DNA of 64,000 nucleotides from Xanthomonas euvesicatoria pv. euvesicatoria (GCF_020880415.1 NZ_JAJIUJ010000072.1:1-64000), one strand, 5' to 3'; numbered from the stretch's first letter, positions 37,544-46,793 are shown. Notes: generated by a model not told the origin, from the letters alone. Program-made: numbers and translations.

Positions 37544-38170
37544 TCAGCGCAGCGCCGCGTGCTCGGGTAGCAGCAACAGCACACACAGCAGCAGCATGAA
37601 GACCGCGATCAGTCCATCCAGTATCCGCCACGCACGCGGATGCCGGAACACCGGCTGCAACAAGCGGGCCCCATAGCCCAGGCCAGAGAACCAGCTCACG
37701 CTGGCGATACACGCACCCAGTGCAAATGCCCAGCGCAACGCGCCGGGGTAATGCGTGGCCAGGCTGCCGAGCAAGAGCATCGTATCGAGATAGACGTGCG
37801 GGTTGAGGAAGGTAAACCCCAGGCAGGTGAGCATGGCGCGTTGCCAGCGGTCTTCGCCGTGTTCTGCCGGCGACATTGCGCCATCTCCGCGCCAGGCCCG
37901 GCAGGCGGCCATCCACCCATACACCGCCAGGAATGCGGCGCCTGCGTAGCGCAACAGCTGCAGCAGGCCCGCGTATTGCTGCGCCAACGCGCCGATTCCA
38001 GCAACGCCGAGCAGGATCAGCGCGATATCGCCAAGTGCACAGATCGCCACCACCAGTCCCACGTGCTGGCGCTTGATCCCTTGCCGCAGCACGAACGCAT
38101 TCTGCGCGCCGATCGCGACGATGAGACCGGCACCGGCAAGAAAACCGGCCACTGTTGCTTGAACGATCAT
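37544..38170 (-). CDS. LysE/ArgO-family basic amino acid exporter
   Basis: A 208-residue inner-membrane exporter of the LysE superfamily that expels lysine or arginine. The N-terminus GFLAGAGLIVAIGAQNAFVLRQG is the family signature, and FTFLNPHVYLDTMLLLG near 125-142 matches the second conserved helix. About six membrane spans are visible. The ATG at 38170 is preferred to an upstream one. It diverges from a LysG/ArgP regulator, the standard arrangement for this exporter. Confidence 0.92.
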   Translation of the reverse strand: MIVQATVAGFLAGAGLIVAIGAQNAFVLRQGIKRQHVGLVVAICALGDIALILLGVAGIGALAQQYAGLLQLLRYAGAAFLAVYGWMAACRAWRGDGAMSPAEHGEDRWQRAMLTCLGFTFLNPHVYLDTMLLLGSLATHYPGALRWAFALGACIASVSWFSGLGYGARLLQPVFRHPRAWRILDGLIAVFMLLLCVLLLLPEHAALR

Positions 38171-38230
38171 GGTGGTGTCTCCGAGGCAGGCGTGCATCGT
38201 GTGCCCTTCCATCGGATTAGGAAAACTAAA

Positions 38231-38248
38231 TAATCTGTATGCTGATTA
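38231..38248. promoter_or_regulatory. LysG/ArgP operator-like palindrome
   Basis: A perfect TAATC-N8-GATTA repeat lies in the 101-bp gap between the divergent exporter and regulator genes. It is extended by flanking CTAA and TTAG. LysR-type regulators bind such T-N11-A-like dyads, so it is a good candidate site for the adjacent regulator. Confidence 0.55.
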
Positions 38249-38271
38249 GCAATTCTAATGCAGGTGAACGC

Positions 38272-39174
38272 ATGGATCTTCTGCATCCGCAATTGGCGGC
38301 CTTCGCAGCCGTGCTGGACGAAGGCAGCTTCGACGCCGCCGCGCAGCGTCTTGCACTGACGCCCTCGGCGATCTCGCAACGCATCAAGGCGCTCGAAGAT
38401 CGACTCGGGCAGGTACTGGTCATGCGCACGGCGCCTTGCCGGCCCACGCCGACCGGCGAACGGCTGCTGCGCCGGCTCAAGCCCATGCAGGTCCTCGAAG
38501 CCGAAGCGATTGCCGACTTCCTGCCTGGCGATGGCATCGCCGGGCACCCACGTACCCTCGCCATCGCGGTCAATGACGACTCGTTGCAGACCTGGTTCCT
38601 GCAGGCGCTGTCTTCGCTCCACCAGGCGCACGGCTTCTTGTTCGATGTGCAGATGGACGACCAGGACCACACCCTGGAGTTGCTGCGCGCTGGCAGCGTG
38701 CTGGGCGCGGTCACCTCCGAGCGCGCGCCACTGCAGGGTTGCAATGTCCAGGCGTTGGGCGTGATGCGTTACCACGCGATCGCATCGGCGGCGTTCGTCG
38801 CTGCGCATTTCCAGGACGGCTTCACTGCCGACGCGCTGGGAAAGGCGCCGATGCTGGTGTTCAATCGCAAGGACACCTTGCAGGCGCGTTTCGTCAGGCG
38901 GGTCACGCGTAGCCGGCTGAGCCCGCCCACGCATTACCTGCCCACCTCCACCGGTTTTGTCGAAGCCGCTGCACGCGGGCTGGGCTGGTGCCTGGCGCCC
39001 GAAGCGATGGTGCTGCCTGCGGTGCGCAACAAGCAGGTCGTCATCGTCGACCCCACCCGCTGGCTCGATGTTCCGCTGTACTGGCAGTACGCCGCTGTGC
39101 GCTCGAACGTGTTGCAGCAACTCAACCAGGCACTGCGCGAGGCCGCTGCCACCAGCTTGCGTGGCAGCAGATAG
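38272..39174 (+). CDS. LysR-type regulator, LysG/ArgP family
   Basis: A 300-residue LysR-family activator with a winged helix-turn-helix at the N-terminus (DEGSFDAAAQRLALTPSAISQRIKALEDRLG, about 16-46) and a periplasmic-binding-protein-like effector domain after about 90. ArgP/LysG senses lysine or arginine and switches on the adjacent exporter gene. The length equals that of the family, and the start at 38272 (MDLLHPQL) is preferred over the ATG at 38239, which would overlap the palindrome. Confidence 0.92.
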   Translation: MDLLHPQLAAFAAVLDEGSFDAAAQRLALTPSAISQRIKALEDRLGQVLVMRTAPCRPTPTGERLLRRLKPMQVLEAEAIADFLPGDGIAGHPRTLAIAVNDDSLQTWFLQALSSLHQAHGFLFDVQMDDQDHTLELLRAGSVLGAVTSERAPLQGCNVQALGVMRYHAIASAAFVAAHFQDGFTADALGKAPMLVFNRKDTLQARFVRRVTRSRLSPPTHYLPTSTGFVEAAARGLGWCLAPEAMVLPAVRNKQVVIVDPTRWLDVPLYWQYAAVRSNVLQQLNQALREAAATSLRGSR

Positions 39175-39443
39175 ACACCACGGCCATCGTTCTCACCGCC
39201 TGCCCGTCGCCGGGCTGCCATGCATCTGCATACGCTGCGAATTCCGGCACCCATCGCCACATTGGCTACACCTGCCACGCTAGCCGGGTAATCGCTGCGC
39301 AGGCACGCCCAAGTGCCGATTCCAGTCACTGTCCGCACCGGTTGAATGCCGCGGTGCCATGCACGTCGGAGTATTGCGGCAGTCGGCGATATCGAACTTC
39401 TCCCCGCCCCCATGTCGTTCAACTGCAACAAGACCCGCGCTGA

Positions 39444-39803
39444 TCACTCGGCGCTGCGCTGCTGCAGCAGCGATAGCGCATGTTTTAGATCACGAAAATG
39501 GAAGGGTTTCTGCAGGCCATGCCGGTGCCGGTACTTTTCGGGAATCCCACCCTGCGCATAGCCGGTCACGAAGATATACGGAACACCGCGCGCATCCAGT
39601 TCTTCCGCAATCGGAAACGACAAGGTGCCGCCAAGATTGATATCCAGCAGTGCCAGGTCGAGGTTGCCTGCCTGCACCGCTTGCAACGCAGCGTCCACGT
39701 CGGCCACGGTTGCCACCACCTCGTAGCCCAGTTCCGCCAGGCAATCCTCCAAGAGCATCGCCACCAACGATTCGTCTTCGACCAAAAGTACGCGCATGGT
39801 CAT
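39444..39803 (-). CDS. Response regulator, stand-alone receiver
   Basis: A 119-residue receiver with no output domain. The acidic pair is VEDES (9-10), the phosphoacceptor is Asp54 in LLDINLGG, and the conserved Lys lies in LQKPFHF. The ATG overlaps the stop of the histidine kinase gene by four bases, so the pair is translationally coupled. Such short receivers beside HWE kinases often feed phosphate to another protein or act through a partner. Confidence 0.9.
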   Translation of the reverse strand: MTMRVLLVEDESLVAMLLEDCLAELGYEVVATVADVDAALQAVQAGNLDLALLDINLGGTLSFPIAEELDARGVPYIFVTGYAQGGIPEKYRHRHGLQKPFHFRDLKHALSLLQQRSAE

Positions 39804-40807
39804 GGCCGTGCCTCGGCATGCTCGGGCGGCAACGGGATGGAAACGCGGAAGCACACGCCAGCCGGATCGAAGGACAGCTCAACGTCGCCCTTGAGGTCGT
39901 GCTTCAAGCCACGCTCTAGAAGACGCGTGCCGAACCCCTTGCGCGTGGGTGGCTGCACGGGCGGCCCCCCGGTTTCCCGCCAGATCAATTCAAGCAGTTC
40001 CTGCTCGCCACGCGTGCTGCGCTCCCACGAAACCAGCACATTGCCAGCTGGCAAGGATAAGGCGCCGTGCTTGAGCGCGTTGGTGCACAGCTCATGCAGC
40101 GCCATCGACAGCGCCAATGCCCGCCGCGGATCAAGCCGACAGGAATCACCCTGCAACGTGAAGCGCTGGCTGTCGTGCGACTCATACAGCGCGGCAGCGT
40201 CGCGGGTCAGTTCCAGGATGTCGGCGCTGACCCAGTTTTCGCGCGTCAGCGTGTCGTGTGCCCGCGACAGCGCCAGCAAACGCGCGTCGAGCTTTTCCTG
40301 TGCGTCGGCCAGGCCACCGGCGTTGGTGAACGACTGCCGCGCCAACGATTGCACCATCACCAACGAGTTCTTGACCCGGTGGTTGAGCTCGTTGATCAAC
40401 AGCTGCAGATGCTGCTCATGCTGCTTGTGTTCGGTGATGTCGCGCGTGGCGCCGGCGATCGCCTCGACTTTGCCGTCGGGTCCGAACACCGGGGTAAAAA
40501 TGTAGTCGTAGATGCGCAGGCCCTTGGTCGTATGCGGGAATGGCACTTCGCCGCGCACTGGCTGGCCTGTTGCGATCACCTGTTCGATCTCTTCATCGTG
40601 CATGGCCGCATGCCAGGGCTCGTAGCCCAGTTCCAGGCAGGTTTTGCCGCAGGCGTCTTCCCAGCGCATGCCCCACATCGTCAACAACGCCTGATTGGCG
40701 TAGACGAAGCGATGCTGGATATCGAACACATACAAAAGATCCGGTGTCGCCTGTAGCAGGGCCTCGTAAATGCGCGATTTCGCTGCGTCTTCCTGATGCT
40801 CGGCCAT
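39800..40807 (-). CDS. PAS-HWE family histidine kinase
   Basis: A 335-residue soluble sensor kinase. A PAS domain occupies about 15-125 and shows DLLYVFDIQHRFVYANQALLTMWGMRWED and a PAC end (IAGATRDITEHKQ). The kinase core is of the HWE/HisKA_2 type: LLINELNHRVKNSLVMVQSLARQS with phospho-His143, then ALHELCTNALKHGALS as the N box and GFGTRLLERGL. There is no membrane segment, so the signal is probably cytoplasmic (light, redox or small molecule). The start at 40807 is chosen by domain fit; an upstream ATG would add a basic 76-residue leader. Confidence 0.88.
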   Translation of the reverse strand: MAEHQEDAAKSRIYEALLQATPDLLYVFDIQHRFVYANQALLTMWGMRWEDACGKTCLELGYEPWHAAMHDEEIEQVIATGQPVRGEVPFPHTTKGLRIYDYIFTPVFGPDGKVEAIAGATRDITEHKQHEQHLQLLINELNHRVKNSLVMVQSLARQSFTNAGGLADAQEKLDARLLALSRAHDTLTRENWVSADILELTRDAAALYESHDSQRFTLQGDSCRLDPRRALALSMALHELCTNALKHGALSLPAGNVLVSWERSTRGEQELLELIWRETGGPPVQPPTRKGFGTRLLERGLKHDLKGDVELSFDPAGVCFRVSIPLPPEHAEARP

Positions 40808-41083
40808 TGCGTCATGGTTCCAAAATTGAAGCGAACGATAAATGGACTTACGTGAACGCCTGATCATGCGTATTTGACGTCGGATCCAGCTCAACAAAGA
40901 CGCGCGCCGTCGCCGGACAAAGCGGTTGCGATCGACCAATACCGTAAGCGCATTCCACTGTTTCGTGCCTGCACCGGCCAACCCCGCGCCAACCGGAGCC
41001 GGATCGAAGACCGGTCCCTGGTCGCCCTGCGCCATCGTCCCTGATAGCCTTCGGGCTTATTCCGCAGTGATCGCCGATTCGCC

Positions 41084-41758
41084 ATGAAAAAAGCCGTTGT
41101 TCTGTTGTCCGGTGGCATGGATTCCGCCGCCGTCATCGCACTCGCGCAGGAGCAGGGCTTTGCCGTCTACGCGCTGAGCGTGCGCTATGGCCAACGCCAT
41201 ACGTCCGAACTGGACGCCGCAGCGCGCGTCGCTGCCGCGCAGGGCGTCGTTGCGCACAAGGTGGTCGACGTGGACCTGCGCAGCATCGGCGGCTCGGCAT
41301 TGACCGACGACATCGACGTCCCCGACGCTGGCGGCGACGGCATCCCCGTCACCTACGTGCCCGCGCGCAACACCATCATGCTGTCGCTGGCGCTCGGTTG
41401 GGCCGAGGTCGTCGGCGCCAACGACCTGTTCTGTGGCGTCAATGCGGTGGACTACTCCGGCTACCCCGATTGCCGTCCCGAGTTCGTGCGCGCTTTCGAG
41501 GTGCTGGCCAACTTGGCCACCAAGGCAGGCGTGGAAGGTGTAGGGCTGCGCGTGCACGCACCGCTGCAGTTCCTCAGCAAGGCCGACATCGTCCGTGAAG
41601 GCGTGCGCCTGGGTGTGGACTTCGGCCTCACCGTCTCCTGCTACCGCGCCGATGCCGATGGACGCGCCTGCGGCCACTGCGACGCCTGCCGCCTGCGCGC
41701 GGCCGGCTTCTCCGATGCCGGCGTTCCCGACCCCACGCACTACGCCATTTTGTCTTGA
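41084..41758 (+). CDS. queC: 7-cyano-7-deazaguanine synthase QueC
   Basis: A 224-residue ATP-dependent enzyme that makes preQ0 from CDG in queuosine synthesis. The PP-loop SGGMDSAAV begins at residue 9, and the C-terminal zinc site is visible as [17 protein letters not shown]. The length is normal. A tRNA-Lys gene follows 48 bp downstream on the same strand, and queE lies beyond it on the opposite strand. Confidence 0.96.
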   Translation: MKKAVVLLSGGMDSAAVIALAQEQGFAVYALSVRYGQRHTSELDAAARVAAAQGVVAHKVVDVDLRSIGGSALTDDIDVPDAGGDGIPVTYVPARNTIMLSLALGWAEVVGANDLFCGVNAVDYSGYPDCRPEFVRAFEVLANLATKAGVEGVGLRVHAPLQFLSKADIVREGVRLGVDFGLTVSCYRADADGRACGHCDACRLRAAGFSDAGVPDPTHYAILS

Positions 41759-41777
41759 CGCCCGCGTAGGGTAGAAT
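41750..41777 (+). promoter_or_regulatory. Likely sigma-70 promoter of tRNA-Lys
   Basis: TTGTCT and TAGAAT are separated by 16 bp; the -35 element overlaps the end of queC. The -10 lies 29 bases before the mature tRNA, leaving a short leader that contains a hairpin. Confidence 0.5.
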
Positions 41778-41782
41778 GCGCA

Positions 41783-41801
41783 CCCCGACGCAATGTCGGG
41801 G
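41783..41801 (+). repeat. Perfect hairpin in the tRNA-Lys leader
   Basis: CCCCGAC-GCAAT-GTCGGGG is a 7-bp perfect stem ending five bases before the tRNA 5' end. It could mark a processing site for the precursor or be part of a queC terminator read into the tRNA unit. Confidence 0.7.
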
Positions 41802-41806
41802 TCAGT

Positions 41807-41882
41807 GGGCCGTTAGCTCAGTCGGTAGAGCAGAAGACTTTTAATCTTTTGGTCGATGGTTCGAATCCATCACGGCCCACCA
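41807..41882 (+). tRNA. tRNA-Lys, anticodon UUU
   Basis: A 76-nt tRNA. The acceptor stem is GGGCCGT with ACGGCCC, followed by encoded ACCA. The D arm holds AGCTCAG-TCGGTAGAGC, the anticodon loop CTTTTAA gives TTT at 41840-41842, and the T loop is GGTTCGAATCC. The sequence is close to E. coli tRNA-Lys. It decodes AAA and AAG. Confidence 0.98.
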
Positions 41883-42129
41883 TCTCCAGCAAGGCTTTCA
41901 GCGAACTTCATCGCTCCGCAGAAGGCATCGGCTCGGCAATTGCGCAGTATTCGCGCGCCCGTACGAGCGCGCGGACACCGGTGCGCCGTTACGCTAACGC
42001 ATCACCGCATAGCGGCTACAGGTCTTTGCCACTTTGTGGGATCACCGGCTGCCTGAGCAAATCAAAACACCGTCCGTAATTTTTGCCAGCGCAAGGCAGT
42101 CGCCTGATGCACAGCGCTACGCGCCTGCC

Positions 42130-42813
42130 TCACCGCCCAGGCTCGTCGTTCCACAGCAGCTTGTGCAGCTGCATCTGGAAGCGCACCGGCAAGCGGTCTG
42201 CCACGATCCAGTCAGCCAGTTGCCGTGGGCTCACCTCGCTTTTGCTGGGCGAAAACCACACCGTGCAGCGGCGATCCAGTGTATGCGCGGCGACGATCTC
42301 GCGCGACCATTCGTAGTCGACGCGGCTGCAGATCACGAACTTGATCTGGTCGCGCGCGGTCAGCAGCGGCAGGTTTTCCCAGCGATTGCGTGCCTCCTCG
42401 CCGGATGCGGGCGTCTTGATGTCGACCACGCGCGAGACGCGCGGATCAACGGCAGACACGTCCAGCGCACCGGAGGTCTCCAACGAGACGTCGTAACCGG
42501 CGTCGCAGAGCTTCTCCAGCAGAACCAGGCAACGCTTCTGCGCCAACGGCTCGCCGCCGGTCACGCAGACATGGCGCACACCATGACTGGCGACTTCGGC
42601 GACGATTGCGTCAATGTCATGCCACTGCCCGCCATGGAACGCGTACGCGGTGTCGCAGTACAGGCAGCGCAACGGGCAGCCGGTCAGGCGGACGAATACC
42701 GTGGGCCAGCCAGCCGCTTCGGCCTCGCCTTGCAGGGACAAAAAGATTTCGGTGATCTTCAACCGCGGCAATGGCGACTGGACGATCTCGCTGGGGACGG
42801 CGGCGGCATTCAT
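42130..42813 (-). CDS. queE: 7-carboxy-7-deazaguanine synthase QueE
   Basis: A 227-residue radical SAM enzyme that converts CPH4 to CDG in queuosine synthesis. The cluster motif CPLRCLYC gives Cys46, Cys50 and Cys53, and VTGGEPLAQ is the conserved GGEP segment. SLQGEAEAAGWPTVFVRLTG is typical of QueE. The start at 42813 fits the family better than an upstream ATG. It follows cpoB by 41 bp on the same strand, as in Pseudomonas. Confidence 0.95.
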   Translation of the reverse strand: MNAAAVPSEIVQSPLPRLKITEIFLSLQGEAEAAGWPTVFVRLTGCPLRCLYCDTAYAFHGGQWHDIDAIVAEVASHGVRHVCVTGGEPLAQKRCLVLLEKLCDAGYDVSLETSGALDVSAVDPRVSRVVDIKTPASGEEARNRWENLPLLTARDQIKFVICSRVDYEWSREIVAAHTLDRRCTVWFSPSKSEVSPRQLADWIVADRLPVRFQMQLHKLLWNDEPGR

Positions 42814-42854
42814 GGGCAAAGTATGCGCCGTGCCGGCAGGCACGAACGCGAGGC

Positions 42855-43673
42855 TCAGCGCAGTTGCTGGCCGAGACGGATGGACTGCAGGCGCTCCTGC
42901 GCAACGCGTGCCGCGTCGGAGCCGGGGTACTGCGAAGCAACCTGCTGCAAGGTCTGCTGGGCCTCGTTGTTCTTGCCTTCGCCGTACTGCGACAGGCCAA
43001 GCTTCAACAAGCCGCCGGCGGCCTTGTCATGCGTGGGATAGCGGCTGACGAGATCGCGGAACTGCGCCTCGGCAAGCTGGAAATTACGGGTGGCGTAATA
43101 GCTCTCGCCCAGCCAATACAAGGCATTGGGGGTATAGACGCCGTTGGGATAGAGCTCCAGAAAGCTCAGGAACAGCTGCGACGCATCGTCGTACTTGCCG
43201 TTCTTCAATGCATCGAAGGCCACGTTGTAGGCCGTACGTTCGTCGTTGCTGACGGCCAGGGTGCCTGGGTCGCCATGGACGGTGGGCGGCTTCTCGGAAG
43301 TTGCCGCCGCTGCGGGCCGCGCAGCAGGTGCCGGGGCCGGGGTCACGCTGCCGGTCGCTGGGGGCAATGGCGGTGTTGCGCCACCTGCGCCTTCCAACCG
43401 GTTCAAGCGTCCATCCAGGTCCAGATATTGGTCCTTGGACTGCTGCTTGAGTTGCTCATTGTCGTGCTGCAGCTGTTCGACGGTCGACCGCAATGCCTGC
43501 AGGTCCGAACGCGCCTGCTGCAGCTGATTGAGGAGATCGTTGTTGGCCTGACTATTGGCCTGCTGCTGCTCGAGCACGGCCACACGATCAGCGAGACTGG
43601 CTCGCTGGGCGTATGCCGGCGCGGCGACCACGAGGGCCGCCGCGACGAACAGGGATGTCACTCGAAAGCGCAT
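42855..43673 (-). CDS. cpoB: Cell division coordinator CpoB (YbgF)
   Basis: A 272-residue periplasmic protein that links PBP1b activity to the Tol machine in E. coli. The signal peptide ends at AYAQ-R (about 23). A coiled-coil trimerisation segment (25-90: VAVLEQQQANSQ and following heptads) is followed by a Pro/Ala linker and TPR repeats (about 145-265; NVAFDALKNGKYDDASQLF). It begins six bases after pal stops. Its partners mrcB and tol genes lie in the same window. Confidence 0.94.
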   Translation of the reverse strand: MRFRVTSLFVAAALVVAAPAYAQRASLADRVAVLEQQQANSQANNDLLNQLQQARSDLQALRSTVEQLQHDNEQLKQQSKDQYLDLDGRLNRLEGAGGATPPLPPATGSVTPAPAPAARPAAAATSEKPPTVHGDPGTLAVSNDERTAYNVAFDALKNGKYDDASQLFLSFLELYPNGVYTPNALYWLGESYYATRNFQLAEAQFRDLVSRYPTHDKAAGGLLKLGLSQYGEGKNNEAQQTLQQVASQYPGSDAARVAQERLQSIRLGQQLR

Positions 43674-43679
43674 CGCTTC

Positions 43680-44198
43680 TTACTGAGCCGTGTACACGAT
43701 TTCGACGCGGCGGTTCTGCGACCAGCAGGACTCGTTCGACTCGGTGCAGACCGGACGCTCTTCGCCGTAGCTGACGACGGTCAGCTGGCTGGCCGAGCCA
43801 CCGGCAGCCTGCAGCGAGGACGACACGGCATTGCCGCGACGCTCGCCCAGACCCATGTTGTACTCACGCGAACCACGCTCGTCCGCATTGCCCTGCAGGG
43901 TGATGCGCGAGGAAGGACGGTCACGCAGGTACTTGGCGTGGCAAGCCATGATGGCCTGGAATTCCGGCTTCAGGGAGTCCTGATCCAGATCGAAGTAAAC
44001 AACACGCTGACGCAGGCAGGCATCGGTATCCAGGTCGCCCGGGCCGTACAGGCCAGAGGTGGACGGGCCGGTGGGAACCGAGGAACCAGCGGTGGTATCG
44101 GTCGCAGGAGGCGGAGTTTCCTTCACCTTCTTCGAGCAACCAGCCAGCACAGCAACGGACAGCAGGGAGACAAGCAAGACGCGGGTGGACTTGTTCAT
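43680..44198 (-). CDS. pal: Peptidoglycan-associated lipoprotein Pal
   Basis: A 172-residue outer-membrane lipoprotein. The lipobox LAGC puts the lipid on Cys21; the OmpA-like domain binds peptidoglycan and shows VYFDLDQDSLKPEF and GNADERGSREYNMGLGERR. Xanthomonad features are extra cysteines (DACLRQ, AIMACH, VCTESNESCW) that can form disulfides in the mature domain. The ATG at 44198 matches the family start. Confidence 0.96.
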   Translation of the reverse strand: MNKSTRVLLVSLLSVAVLAGCSKKVKETPPPATDTTAGSSVPTGPSTSGLYGPGDLDTDACLRQRVVYFDLDQDSLKPEFQAIMACHAKYLRDRPSSRITLQGNADERGSREYNMGLGERRGNAVSSSLQAAGGSASQLTVVSYGEERPVCTESNESCWSQNRRVEIVYTAQ

Positions 44199-44255
44199 GG
44201 GGTACCTATGGAGGCTCTGGGCCAATGAGTGGTTTAACGCAGCGAAATATTAACA

Positions 44256-45575
44256 TTAATGCGCGGTTCGGTAAGGCCCCCATGCGGGTTCTCTCACATC
44301 GCCGTCGGCCAGCACCAGGCGCTGGCGGACCCGAGCGTCGGAAGAGACCGCGTACAGCACGCCACGGCCGCCTTCGCGTGCGGCGTACAACACCATGCTG
44401 GCGTTAGGCGCAAAGCTCGGCGATTCGTCCAGCGACCCCGGCGACAGCGTGCTCCAGCTGGGCGAACCCAGGCTGCGGTCCATCATCGCGATACGGTAGG
44501 TGTTGCCGCTGCCCTGAGCCACGGCAATCTTCTTGCCGTCGAACGACACGCTGGCGGTGGCGTTGTAGTTGCCCTGGAAGGTCACGCGGTTGGCGCTGCC
44601 GCCGCTGGCTGCCACCTGGTAGATCTGCGGACGGCCGCCGCGATCGGAGGTGAAGTAGATGCTGCCGCCATCCGGCGCCCAGGTCGGCTCGGTGTCGATG
44701 CCGAAGTGGTTGGTGAGCTGGGTGAGCTGCTTGCTGCCCAGGTCCATCACGTAGATTTCCGGGTTACCGCTGCGCGACAGCGCCAGCGCCAGGCGACGTC
44801 CGTCCGGCGAGAACGACGGCGCGCCGTTGATGCCACGGAAGCTGGACACCAGTTCGCGTGCACCGGTGGCGATGTCCTGCAGGTAGATCGACGAGTTGCC
44901 GCGCTCGAAGCTCACATATGCCAGCTTCTTGCCGTCCGGGCTCCAGTTGGGCGACAGCAGCGGCTCGGCCGAACGCACGATGGTCTGCGGGTTGTAGCCG
45001 TCCGAGTCGGCCACCATCAGCGCATAACGCATGGCGCCGCCCTTGCCGCTGGCAGTCACATAGGCAATGCGGGTCCAGAAGGCACCGCGCACGCCTGTGA
45101 TTTTCTCGTAGATGGCATCAGCCATCTGGTGCGAAACATCGCGCATTGCATTGGCACGAGCCGTCATCGCCAGGCCCAGCATGCGCTCGCCCTTGGCCAC
45201 GTCGAACAACTCGTATTCGACCCGGTATGCGCCTTCGCCGGCGTCCATGACGCGGCCGACCACGATGTAGTTCTGCTTGAGGGTGCGCCAGGTCTGGAAC
45301 TGCACCTCGGTGCCACGGGTCGGCTTTTCGACGATCTGCGCGGCCGGCAACGTGCGGAACTGCCCGGAACGATCCAGGTCGGCGCCGACCACGGCGGACA
45401 CGTCGGTCTGCGGCGCGGTGCCCGAGCCCTGATACGGCATCGGAATGACAGCGATCGGCGTGGCAGACGCGCTACCGCCGACGATATCGATGGTGAGACC
45501 TTGCTGCTGCGCGAGTGCGCTCAGCGGCAACAACAGGGCGGTCAAGGCGGCTAGCCAACGCAGCGGTTTTTTCAT
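44256..45575 (-). CDS. tolB: Tol-Pal system beta-propeller protein TolB
   Basis: A 439-residue periplasmic protein with a signal peptide (ends near LSALAQQ), an N-terminal domain and a six-bladed beta-propeller. The PD40 blades are evident as repeated NWSPDGKKLAYVS, SFSPDGRRLALAL, TWAPDGGSIYFTS and SFDGKKIAVAQ. It binds Pal and TolA. The ATG at 45575 is preferred to far-upstream codons. pal follows after 57 bp. Confidence 0.96.
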   Translation of the reverse strand: MKKPLRWLAALTALLLPLSALAQQQGLTIDIVGGSASATPIAVIPMPYQGSGTAPQTDVSAVVGADLDRSGQFRTLPAAQIVEKPTRGTEVQFQTWRTLKQNYIVVGRVMDAGEGAYRVEYELFDVAKGERMLGLAMTARANAMRDVSHQMADAIYEKITGVRGAFWTRIAYVTASGKGGAMRYALMVADSDGYNPQTIVRSAEPLLSPNWSPDGKKLAYVSFERGNSSIYLQDIATGARELVSSFRGINGAPSFSPDGRRLALALSRSGNPEIYVMDLGSKQLTQLTNHFGIDTEPTWAPDGGSIYFTSDRGGRPQIYQVAASGGSANRVTFQGNYNATASVSFDGKKIAVAQGSGNTYRIAMMDRSLGSPSWSTLSPGSLDESPSFAPNASMVLYAAREGGRGVLYAVSSDARVRQRLVLADGDVREPAWGPYRTAH

Positions 45576-45726
45576 GGACGGCTCGGATCGGGCAGGAAAA
45601 GTGTGCAAGGGATAGCAATCAACGAGTGAACATACTCGCAATCGTGAATGAGTTGACGTGAAAACGGAGCGAGCGATGGTGTAGCGACATGGACAGCCCC
45701 ATGGGCGATCACGCGGGGTGGCACCA

Positions 45727-45754
45727 GGCTGCGGCGCCAGTGGCCGCCGCAGCC
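45727..45754 (-). terminator. Hairpin between tolA and tolB
   Basis: GGCTGCGGCG and CGCCGCAGCC pair perfectly (10 bp) around an 8-base loop, just after the tolA stop. The tolA-tolB gap is 188 bp, large for this operon, so the hairpin may reduce read-through or stabilise the upstream mRNA. Confidence 0.55.
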
Positions 45755-45763
45755 CGACAACGA

Positions 45764-46793
45764 TTACTGATCCTGCGCAGTGAACACAAAGGTCAGGTTG
45801 CGCTGGAACACCGACTCGAACCCGCGGTAAGGCAATGGCTGGGCGCTCAACACGGCCGCTTCGATCGAACGCTGGCCAGCCTCGTCGTAGGGGCAGCCCG
45901 GCGCCACCTTGGCCTCCATCACGCTGCCGCCCGGCAGCTGGCGGATGTTGATGGTGCATTTCTGGCCTGGCGGCACCGACGGCGGACGCACCCACTGCGC
46001 CAACACTTTCTGTTGAATCGCCGCGGCGTATTTGGCCGACAGGTCGGTACTGGTACCGCCCTGCCCTGCGGTCGGTTGCGCGCTGGTCGCCGCGGCCGCG
46101 GAGGCCTGCTGCGCACGTGCGGCGGCGACCTGGCGCAACTTCTGTTCGGCCAGCGCCATCTCCTTATCGGCTTGCGCGCGCTGACGACGGATGTCGGCGA
46201 TCTTCTTCTGGCGTTCGGCTTCTTCCGCCGCCTGCTGTGCGGCCGCCTGTTTCTTCTTGGCGTCGGCCTCTTCCTGCTGCTTGGCAAGGCGCAGTTTCTG
46301 CTCGGCCTCTTCCTGGCGTTTCCGCTCGGTCAGGTCGATCTGCTCCTGGCGACGCTTGGCTTCCTGTTCCTGCTTGGCCTTTTCGGCGGAAATGGCCAGT
46401 GCATCCACGCGCTCCTGGTCGACCTTGTCGGGCTGGGCTATGCGCTCCTGTGCCTGCGCCTGCTGCGGCGTGGGCGCATCCTGCGGGCGCGGCTCGGGGA
46501 TCGGCTGTGGCGGTGGCACGCTGTCTTCCGGCGCGGGTTCGGGCAACGGCGCAGGCGGGGGCGGCGTCTCGACCGGCGTGGCCTTCAATGCCTGGCGCGC
46601 AACCCGCGCCTCGGCAGCCGACACGTCCAGCGAGGCCTCCATGCTGGGGTCGCCGGCCGCGGGCTCCACCGAGCGTTCGGGCGACCACAGCCAGCCGGCG
46701 ATAAACACCAGCGCGACCAGGACGTGCACGACCAATGCCAGGACGACCGGTCGAAACCAGCCGTCATCGCGCGCCGTCTGCGTGGGGAGTGCG

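Noticed and set aside
41883-42129. Small open frames after tRNA-Lys as an attachment-site insertion
   Set aside because: No integrase gene and no repeat of the tRNA 3' end was seen nearby.
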